Shown here in pieces: positions 56,592 to 64,000 of a stretch of 64,000 bases of DNA (its first letter is position 1; the number at the start of each line of letters is the position of its first letter). The position numbers and the translations under genes were made by a program. Source of the DNA: Neoscytalidium dimidiatum (lineage: Eukaryota; Ascomycota; Dothideomycetes; Botryosphaeriales; Botryosphaeriaceae); assembly GCA_037367355.1 (NCBI GenBank), contig CM074698.1:3286001-3350000 (forward strand), read 5' to 3'. The notes below the pieces were generated by a model that worked only from the letters and a program-made list of their open reading frames with translations, was not told the origin of the DNA and ran no database searches.

Positions 56592-57884
56592 CTACTGGGG
56601 CCCTCTGCGCCAGTTCTGTCGAGGTGGCTGCATCCAGGAAGGGGCGCCCTGTCCAAGGCCTCGTCCTGCATTTGGGCTGCTCTCGAGGAAGGACGACTCG
56701 TCTTCCAAGAGGGAGCTTGGGCCATCGCTGTGGAAACTGGTCCTCAGTGGCCGGCGGTTGATATTGAACGCGGGCACTCCCGTGACTTGGCGACCTCCTC
56801 CTGAACCACGGCCAAAGGGTCCGGAATTCTCCAAGCGGCTACTTCCGATGGGCCCACGCCTACCAGATCTCAGCCTGCTGCCCAATCCACCGGTACTCAA
56901 GCCGCTATTGTGCAGACTATCTTCCGTAACATCCTCGAGCTCAGTGTCTGTATGTTCATACTCGCCAGCCTCGGGAATGTCATCGTCCAAGTCTCGCTCA
57001 TCTTGGAGATCCCCAGCCATTTCTGCCTCCTCACGCGCAACCCATCGATGTGCGTTCTCCACGTCGTTATGATCTTCACCAAGCAGACTCGCATCCCCAT
57101 ACATGCTTTCTTCATTGAAAGTGACGTCTTGGGTCACTTCGCCCGTGACCTCCTCTTCAGTGATTTCCTCTTCCGCGTCATCTTCTTGTTGATCATCATC
57201 ATCCTCCTCCTCATCATCATCATCATCTTCTTCTTCTTCTTCTTCTTCTTCTTCCTCATCCTCATCCTCATCCTCGTCGCTGCCTCCACCCAAGCTCCCT
57301 TCCGGTACGTCGGCATCCAAGTCTGGCACTTCCGCATCCAGATCGACATCACCCTCCTCGTCCTCGCCCTCTTCACCCTCTCCTCTCTCTTCAGCCAGGC
57401 CTCTCTCAATCATCTCCCGTCGTCGTGCTTCTTCCTCCTCTTGCTCCTGTGCATTGGCGAGCTCCATCATAGCAGCTTCTCTTCGGGCCAGGATCTCCTG
57501 CTCCTCGCGCTCGGCAACCTCATCCATGGCGGCCTGGTAGGTCTTCGCGATGCCGGGGGGCCGGATCCAGCCGGCGCCGAAGCGGCGTACATTCTGCTTG
57601 CGTTGTTCGATGAGGTGCTCGTCATGCAGGAGCGTGGCTAGCGCGGAAGAACGCGAGGCCTGATTGTTCCGGCGGTGGAGATGATGGTGCGCCGAGCCGT
57701 TTACGCCATCATGCGGCTGAGTCGGCGCCAAGGCATTGGTCGGCGAAGGAGGGTTGGGACGCAAGTGCGGCGAAGAGTAATGCCATATGGAGTGGTCCTG
57801 CGCAGCAGATTATTAGTGAGGTAATGGCAGCGATGATGCTTGGAGTCGTACATCATGCGGAATGATTAGCGGGAGGGACAGCAT
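56592..57884 (-). CDS. APC15: Anaphase-promoting complex subunit Apc15 (Mnd2-like)
   Basis: Exon 1 (57884-57852, 11 codons) and exon 2 (57797-56592) give 412 residues. The start MLSLPLIIPHD, joined to DHSIWHYSSPHLRPNPPSP, is the N-terminal signature of fungal Apc15, and is only produced by the intron. A second conserved block reads LIEQRKQNVRRFGAGWIRPP followed by GIAKTYQ. Then come a Glu-rich coiled coil (EEQEILARREAAM) and a long, almost purely acidic tract (about residues 160-220) encoded in part by TTC/GAA-type triplet repeats. The C-terminus is Gly/Arg/Ser-rich. In the APC/C, Apc15 promotes turnover of the mitotic checkpoint complex; yeast Mnd2 restrains the meiotic Ama1 form. The polyacidic expansion is longer than the conserved core needs. 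Confidence 0.88.
57228..57254 (+). repeat. TTC triplet tract (poly-Glu coding on minus strand) in APC15
   Basis: About nine TTC units, flanked by further TCA/TCC/TCG triplets over 57180-57290, encode the Glu/Asp run of Apc15 on the minus strand. Confidence 0.8.
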
Positions 57885-58767
57885 GTCTGCGGCGGCGCGC
57901 AGCAGCAGGCGCGTGACGCAAGCTCGGACGAGAGGTCGTGTGTGCGGAGAGCTCTGAGAGCGGCCGTGTTTACAGTGTGCAGAGAGGACTGTGAACTGTT
58001 TGCTTGTGCGGCCGGCGTTGCAGCCGCGCGACGCAGGAACGCACAGGCGTCAATGGAGCTTGGGCGGCAGATCGGCGCGCCGGACATGTTCGAGAAGGCA
58101 GCGCTGATTGGAGTACAGCAGCGCAGGGCCTCGGTTCAATTTCCCGACGACCACTGGTGACTGCCCGCGACCTCTGCGCTGCTGCTTTTGAGCAGAGGGC
58201 TCGCGCCGAGACGCCATCCTGCAGCCCTGCCGCCGCGCCGCCGTGCTCAGGAGAGCCGTGCTGCTGCTGCACGACGAGCGAACGCAAGGGCAGCGCTATC
58301 CTTCTCCACATCACCACCCATCGGTGCGCAAATTTGTACAAGCGCCAATGCCTAGCAGCTCATTCCATCCCTCGCCCTGTCCTGGCGCCACATCCCCGCA
58401 AGCTCAGCGCGCCCAGGACGCTTTCTCCCGCGCTCTAAAACACGCCCAAGAGCGCGTTCCGTGTTTTCTTCTCTAGCCGGCATTCCAGCGCCAGCCCTGC
58501 GGATGCCTGTCCGTTTTGTGGCAGCCGCCGTCGGGCATGGCGCGTGGGACACGGCTCGAAATATATCTAGACCGCCGTGCTCTCAGCTCATTCGAGCATT
58601 AACCCACCCCTGAATTCTCCAGCAGAACGCAAACACGCCAGCATCCCGGGCGTGCATCCTGCATATCGTAATCTTGAACAGGTAGCAACAAGAATCAGCC
58701 CTCCACGCCCACCGCCTTCTTCTTCCAATTACGTGCTGGCAAATTCTCCACAATTAAAAGCATTCAA
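57885..58767. other. Divergent spacer between APC15 and the 58.8-kb ORF
   Basis: About 880 bp, GC-rich, with short overlapping frames and no motif. It presumably carries the APC15 promoter. Confidence 0.5.
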
Positions 58768-59799
58768 ATGCCACCTCTCCCCCGCTCCGCACCCTACCTC
58801 TCTCCCTCCACTGCTACCGCCAAGCCCACACCACCTCTCCACACCCTCCTACTATTGGCTTCCGCGCTCCTCCTCCAACTCGACCTAACCACCGCTCTAC
58901 CACACCCAGCGCCTCGTCCTACCAATCCCTCTATAAACCCATCCTACCCACCCACCTACGCCGACCATGTCCTCCTCCACGAAGACCGGCACGAGCCAAA
59001 AGCCGCTCGTCCGTTCGGGCATCCTGGTGCCGCTAGCATTCCTGTCCTTCTTTCTGACGCTGCTCATGTCGCCGCTGCTGCTGGCGCTGCACGAGCAGCC
59101 TCTCACGCCCAAGGCCGTGCCGGAGGCCCAGCCAGTCGCATAACCGTCACGTGGAAGCAGACGCGCATCGTCACACTGCCCGTCCTCGCCGCTGCCACTG
59201 CCACTACCACCGCCGCCGTTACCGTCACGCACGTTTACGAGGAAGAGGAGGAAGAAGAGACCGAATTGCCGCCGCCGATATTACCACCGACGCCGACCAT
59301 CCTGCTGCTGGAGGGCCTGGACGAGACGCTACTGCTGGATGCTTCTCGCACCACCGCACCAACCGCTTTCCCCGCTCCAACCGAAACAGACCCGGAAAAA
59401 GAGGCAACGCCCCGCAAGCACCAATGGCTCCACGACAGTGAAATTGAAGATTTCGCCGGAGATACCACCGGGTCGCGCGCCAACGAGCACGCCAGAGACC
59501 GCGGCCAACTTTTCCTCGAGCTCGGTCAGACCGGCAGCACCAGCGCCAGCGATGACGGTGGCGGTCGCGGCCCGGAAGGGAAAGAGATGGGCAGGGGTGC
59601 AGGCGGGTCCATCAGCAGCAGCCGCAGTAGCGCGAGCGGAGTGGCGGACGGTGGGGCTACGAAGGCGGTGACGACGGAATGGGAAGAAATCGACGCGAAC
59701 ACCACCCCCGGCCTCAACGACAACCACATGGACGAAGTCGGTCGCGGTGGCGGTGGTAGCAGCAGCAGCAGCAGCAGGTCGTGGAAAGACGAGGTGTGA
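58768..59799 (+). CDS. Hypothetical low-complexity protein with N-terminal hydrophobic segment
   Basis: An uninterrupted frame of 343 codons. The N-terminus has a hydrophobic stretch (LHTLLLLASALLLQLDLTTA) that could act as a signal peptide or anchor. The rest is low complexity: Thr/Val/Ala (VTVTHVYEE), acidic (EEEEEEETELPPP), then Gly/Ser-rich to the end. No domain is recognised. Codon use is uneven: from about 59145 onward third positions are mostly G/C, as in neighbouring genes, but across 58970-59140 they drop to about half, while another frame there shows strong bias. The gene may therefore start further downstream, contain an unrecognised intron, or be partly spurious. I keep it as a candidate only. 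Confidence 0.42.
   Translation: MPPLPRSAPYLSPSTATAKPTPPLHTLLLLASALLLQLDLTTALPHPAPRPTNPSINPSYPPTYADHVLLHEDRHEPKAARPFGHPGAASIPVLLSDAAHVAAAAGAARAASHAQGRAGGPASRITVTWKQTRIVTLPVLAAATATTTAAVTVTHVYEEEEEEETELPPPILPPTPTILLLEGLDETLLLDASRTTAPTAFPAPTETDPEKEATPRKHQWLHDSEIEDFAGDTTGSRANEHARDRGQLFLELGQTGSTSASDDGGGRGPEGKEMGRGAGGSISSSRSSASGVADGGATKAVTTEWEEIDANTTPGLNDNHMDEVGRGGGGSSSSSSRSWKDEV
58967..59143 (+). CDS. Overlapping small ORF encoding a 58-residue putative membrane peptide
   Basis: ATG at 58967 in a good context (CGACCATGTCC), TAA at 59141-59143. The product is a polar Ser/Thr/Lys-rich N-terminus (MSSSTKTGTSQKPLVRSG), one hydrophobic segment (ILVPLAFLSFFLTLLMSPLL) and a short polar tail: a plausible single-pass membrane protein. 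By my count 49 of 57 codons after the ATG end in G or C, against about half in the overlapping longer frame. A TATAAA lies at 58932-58937, though only about 30 bp upstream. It overlaps the 343-codon frame in a different phase, so at most one is likely to be the main product here. No family is known to me. Confidence 0.4.
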   Translation: MSSSTKTGTSQKPLVRSGILVPLAFLSFFLTLLMSPLLLALHEQPLTPKAVPEAQPVA

Positions 59800-60503
59800 G
59801 ATGTTTGCGCATCATATTGCTTCCCCTGAGATAAGAGCATTGGAATAGGGGAGGGGTCTGGTTTATCACGGTTGTCACGACATTTGCATCTTTTCCATTC
59901 TATTCTTCTTTTACCTTCCAGTCTCGCGACAAAAGACCGACCTCGGCCGTCGTATTTCCTCGTATTCGAGGTTTCGCGGTGGATTGGTGTGGTTTCGTGT
60001 TTTTTTTTTTGTGTGTGTGTGTGGTCGACGTTGCGCACGCACCCCCTACCGTTTTTGTCACGAACGGCGGACACGAGCTTTTTTTCGAATCATATAACGA
60101 TTTATTGTGGTCAGACTTGACATCTTGAAAGAGGAGAGACATCAAATATACCAGCTATGATCTAGCCAGTGTCATCGAAATCAGAAGCATCTATTCTCAA
60201 AAGTCTGTCCGCATTACATTGCAACAAAAAAGCACTGTGCCAGTCCGGACGGATACCTGTCTGGGTCCGCAACATAGCTTAAGCGCTTAGCGAACGATGT
60301 CATGTAACAATATCGCGCTGTGTTCTCGGCGGGAGAGAGCAACCTCACGCGTCAACCCACAATTCCTGAAGCATGCCAGTCTCATAACTTCGTGCGTTCA
60401 TGCTCGCTTTAATTTTGAGGTGTATCCAACCCATTCTCATGCAGTAACATGCCGCCCAACATCTAACATCTAACATTCTCTTACCCCAGCCATCACCCCA
60501 CCC
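59800..60503. other. Convergent spacer before TMA64
   Basis: About 700 bp of 3' flank, including a T run and (TG)n near 60000-60023. No gene is supported. Confidence 0.55.
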
Positions 60504-62541
60504 TCATTTCTTCTTCTTCGTCTTATCCACTACCTCCACCCACCCTTTCGCCACGCCCCTCTTCTCCAACGCCTTGACCACCGCATCCCTCTGCGGACCC
60601 TGCACCATTACCTCCATGACCGGATTCTTGGGGCTGCTCCCAACCATCCTCTCCACGCTCGTGCTGCTCGCACACGCCTTCCGCAGCTCGTCCGCCAGCG
60701 CCTGCGGATTGATAAAGTACGCCTCGACACCGCTCGTCTTCGTGACCGTCTTGTTCCCCGAGCGCGTCTCCAGCGTGATGGTGATCTTGGGCGCGGCGCC
60801 GGCCCTGGGCTTCGCGGCGGCGACCTGCTCGTCGTTGCGCAGGATGGCGTGGAAGGGCGCGCAGGACGCGAGCACGCGATCGACGAGGGCGTCGCGCGCG
60901 ACGGCGCCCTTGGCCAGGGCCTCCTTGTCCGCGCGCGCGGCGGAGCCGTCGTAGACGGCGTTGGCCAGCACCGGGTCGAGCGTGACCATGCGCTTGTTGG
61001 TCGCCGAGACCAGCTGCTCCTTCTCGACGTACGCCGTCACGACCGGCCGCAGCTCCGCCGCCGTGTACAGCCCCCGCGGGTCGGCGTCGGCGGCCTCGAA
61101 GAGCGGCGCGAGCTTCTCCTTCGGCCGGAAGAGCTCGACCTTCTTGAGCTTCTGCCCTATCGACGTGTCGTCGCCGGCGCCGTGCGCCGTGGAGGCGTTG
61201 GCTTTCTCCCCGCGGCCCAGGCTGCTGCCGTGGGCGGTGTCTTTCTTGGGGAGGCGGTAGGGTTTGAAGTCCTTGATCGCTGGGTCGTTGAAGTCGATGT
61301 CGAGGATGACGACTTCGTTGCCATCGCGGTCTTTGGACTTGACCATTCGGGCCTTGTCTAGTGATTTGATGAACTTCTTTATGTTCTTGAAAGATGTCTT
61401 TTTTATTTGTAGAGAGGCGCCTTGAGTAGGCGTGAATGCGGGGAGAAATGGTTGGACTAGGTTTGCCATGACGAAAGACTGAGAAAGAGGGAAATTGAGG
61501 CCGTAGTTGGGCTCGTTTTTGTTTGTCTCCATATGATGGTAAACGCCGTATATGAATGCTTTCTTGAAAGCCTCGTCGATTTCTGCCGCATATTAGCATA
61601 AGCCCAAACATCCTCTGGGTGGCGGATTTCGGTACCTTTTGTCGTCAGCTCTCTATCCTCTGCAAAGGCGAATTTCTCTTCCTTCGAAGCTTCATCTCCA
61701 TCAACGCCCTCAGCAGGATTCTCCGGATCCAATTGCACGCCACCATCTTCTGAGTCCTTCAGATCTGTGCCTTCTAATTGGTCCGCCACCGCCTCTACCG
61801 CCGCATTTTCTGTGTACCATCCCTCGACATGCTCCGGCGTCGTCCCTCCCGGCTTGCCGGCAGGACTCCAAGCCCACAGCTCATCCCCGGCCCAATGTAC
61901 CGACCTCACAGCATGGCCCCTCGCGCCCTGCACCTGCTGCAGCGCACTCACATCGATCTCGCACACGCCTACCGCCACAGGCACCGTCGGGCTCTCCAAG
62001 CTCGCCACCGCAACCACCGCGCCCTTCTTCGCCTTTTGCGGGAACGGCGGCCCGTTCTGTAGCCCGGGCGTCATCAGGTCGGCGCCGCCCTGGATCTTCT
62101 CGACGACGAAGCCCGGGGTGTGCAGCAGCGGCACGATGCCCGGGTTGCGCCACAGGGTGTAGACAGTCGGGTGCATGCGGTCCTCGAGGCGGACCCACAG
62201 CACGCGCTGGTCCTCGCCCGGATGCGCGCCCACGTACACGGTGCCCGACACCTGCTTCGCGTCCGGCCCGGAGGTGGTGGTGAAGCGCGCCGACAGCGAG
62301 TTGTCCGGCAGCAGCGAGTTGCGCAGGTTCGTCAGGCCCGCGGTCGCCGCCGCTTTGTCCTCCGGGTCGGCATCGGCGGGCGGTGGGGGTATCGAGAGCC
62401 CTAGGTCTGCGATGATCTGGTCGGCGAGCTTGCGACGCTCTGAATTTTTGATTGGAGAAAGAGGCTTGATCTGTGGAGTGTGAGTAGAGGAGCGTTGTGG
62501 AGCGAATTGGGTGGGCGCACGTTGGGCTTCTTCTTGAACAT
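60504..62541 (-). CDS. TMA64: Translation factor eIF2D homologue (Tma64)
   Basis: Exons at 62541-62521 (MFKKKPN), 62470-61636 and 61582-60504 give 644 residues; yeast Tma64 has 565. The N-terminal domain (IKPLSPIKNSERRKLADQII) is followed by a PUA domain (about 120-200; LWRNPGIVPLLHTPGFVVEK, then VAVGVCEIDVSALQQ). Next is an acidic linker, a winged-helix/SWIB-like region (IDEAFKKAFIYGVYHH and FIKSLDKARMVKSKD), and a C-terminal SUI1/eIF1-like domain (KITITLETRSGNKTVTKTSG, VEAYFINPQALADELRKACA). eIF2D delivers or releases tRNA at the 40S P site and helps recycle post-termination ribosomes. The 21-nt first coding exon is supported by the conserved MFKKKP start. Two acidic or low-complexity inserts account for the extra length. 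Divergent from the cyclase gene at 63163. Confidence 0.94.
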
Positions 62542-63162
62542 GGTGGGCGATGGTATAGGTGTCCGGGTGTAGGAATCTAGGTTAAGCTGCAGTTCTGTGG
62601 TCTACGGTGGTTTAGGCGGCAATGAGGGGCACGGGCAGGCGAGTCATCGGGCGATGACGTCTTGACGAGGGGTGCAAGGGCAGCAGCTGTGGCGGTAACC
62701 GAAGCCATCCCCAGAAAAACGACTGACTAGGGTCTGAGCTTGAGCTTGAGTTTACCTACTGTGCTACCCCCGATGCCACGGTTTAACAGCCTCCAGTCAG
62801 CCGCTTATTCATTTATCATTCAACTTCCGTTCATGTTCCCCGCCCATTGAGCATTATGGCCCTGGTGCATTCGGCGCAGCTCCCTTGACATTTGCGCCAG
62901 CGGAAGCGGCAACGGAAATCGATCCCCGCTTCCGTCCCCCTCTGCCCAGCCGCGCGGCAGACAGACCTCGGCCACTGTGACTCCGCTATGACGATTAGTA
63001 AAACTCCACTCGTTGCTTCCGCGGCTCTAGCCCAAGATGCGGGGAATTGGAGACGCTCTCTACGTGGTTCCGCAGGCTCAGGGAGTCTAATATGCGCATT
63101 TCTTCCTGTTCAATCGACCATTTTCTCTCCCTCACTGTTCTTTCTCGACTCCATCGCAAAGC
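62542..63162. other. Divergent promoter between TMA64 and the cyclase gene
   Basis: About 620 bp presumed to drive both genes. No clear TATA box. A plus-strand frame (62892-63254) overlaps the cyclase leader and is rejected. Confidence 0.55.
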
Positions 63163-64000
63163 ATGACCGACCAACAGAACTCAGCGGGTCGCCGACTGAC
63201 CCAGATCAAAGACTTCCTGACTATGAACAAGACCGCAACTACCATCCCATTTGATCCTGATTCTACCAAGTTCCCGACGCGCAAAGAGCTTCCCGAGATT
63301 CAGGGTGCGCCGGATGGCGCTGCCTGGGTCTGGGGAGAGAACGACTATGTCCGTTCGCGCATTTTGAAGCCATTCGATCTGTTGGCTGACAGTTGATAGA
63401 TTGGAAGACTCAACCTCCTCACTCCAAGTCGCGTTGCTGCCGCTTCGAGGGAGATCAGGACTGGCGAAATAGTTCCTGTGAAGTCAGATTATAGTGCCGA
63501 AAGCGGGGAAGCTACATCTGACATGAGAAACCAGTCTGCCATTGGACACACCCGAAGTCCCTGCTTTCGGTCGCGAGCAATTCAAGCATGAGATCAAGAC
63601 TCTTGCCGAGAATATTGCTTACGACGACAAATACCAGTTGAACACTCAGTCTGGCACCCAATGGGATGGTTTCCGCCATGTACGTACCACGAATGGAAGA
63701 TGGCTACTGCGATGCTAATCCTTCCATAGTTTTCCTGGATTGAAACCGGTACCTTCTACAATAACGTAATAATCCTCCATTTACCCGTCTCGAGACCTTA
63801 GCTCACCGCGTCGTCCAGACCAAAGGTACCGACATCCTCACGCCCGACGGAGCCAACGCGAGCCACAAGTGCAGCATACACCACTGGGCTGAGCACGGGA
63901 TTGCTGGTCGCGGTGTGCTCTTGGACTACAGAGGCTACGCAAAGAAGAAGGGCATTGAGTACGACCCATACGACTACTATCCAATTAGCTTCGAGGTTCG
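63163..64000 (+). CDS. Kynurenine-formamidase-like metal-dependent cyclase, 3' end outside the window
   Basis: Exons at 63163-63348, 63400-63482, 63535-63679, 63730-63765 and 63819 to the window end; all phases close and about 210 residues are visible. The protein matches the fungal branch of the putative cyclase family (PF04199 type), with GRLNLLTPSRVAAA, a likely metal-site segment TQWDGFRHF in the position of the family's HxGTHxDxPxH motif, and SIHHWAEHGIAGRGVLLDYR. Members hydrolyse N-formylkynurenine or related amides; many fungal paralogues act in uncharacterised catabolic or secondary pathways, so the substrate is open. Five short introns occur within or after this stretch at typical positions. 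The C-terminal part, including any remaining metal ligands, is missing. Confidence 0.9.

Noticed and set aside
58080..58160. Possible tRNA T-arm-like sequence (ggttcaatttcc)
   Set aside because: No matching acceptor stem, D-arm or anticodon arm could be formed around it.
60523..61611. 362-codon alternative minus-strand frame in TMA64
   Set aside because: A shifted reading of the real SUI1-domain frame; Arg/Gly/Gln-rich and without domain similarity.

Overview
The window is nuclear DNA of a filamentous ascomycete (Pezizomycotina; a Dothideomycete would fit, but the sequence alone does not fix the class). The evidence is: genes on both strands with many short introns (about 50-80 nt, GTRNGY donors, CTNAC-type branch sites just before YAG); coding sequence that is GC-rich at third positions; and a gene set with fungal signatures (Zn2Cys6 factor, NADH-type glutamate synthase, GGC1, YME2, CHZ1, Apc15). 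I found no convincing tRNA, rRNA, CRISPR or intact transposon. Exon coordinates were built by hand from splice signals and frame closure.

Layout. 0-6 kb: a truncated SWIM zinc-finger gene, proteasome subunit RPN8 and an APC-family permease. 6-9.6 kb: a gene-poor, locally AT-richer stretch holding a decayed, unidentified coding region. 9.6-18.4 kb: an accessory-looking block with a polyol dehydrogenase, a secreted deuterolysin-like protein lacking the catalytic HExxH, a Zn2Cys6 regulator, and a divergent flavin monooxygenase with an NTF2-like N-terminus. 19.4-26 kb: the 2,136-residue glutamate synthase GLT1. 26-29 kb: a GC-rich gene desert. 29-46 kb: CHZ1 (H2A.Z chaperone), a small unknown gene, the mitochondrial GTP/GDP carrier GGC1, the Rab GTPase YPT1, a WW-domain Q/G-rich protein, a WD40 protein, an F-box/LRR protein and, divergent from it, a SUZ12-type PRC2 subunit with a C-terminal PHD finger. 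47-64 kb: a small secreted protein, a BTB protein, YME2 (mitochondrial nucleoid/escape) divergent from the SNARE BET1, Apc15 of the anaphase-promoting complex, a low-complexity secreted-like ORF overlapping a better-biased small ORF, TMA64/eIF2D, and the 5' part of a kynurenine-formamidase-like cyclase.

Most of the window is housekeeping, with nitrogen assimilation, proteostasis, mitochondria, ER-Golgi traffic and chromatin represented. The unusual material is the pseudoprotease, the PHD-bearing SUZ12, the decayed region at 7.8-8.6 kb, the overlapping small ORF at 58.97 kb and a perfect 12-bp inverted repeat inside the YME2 intron. I did not see a coherent, wholly new multigene system.
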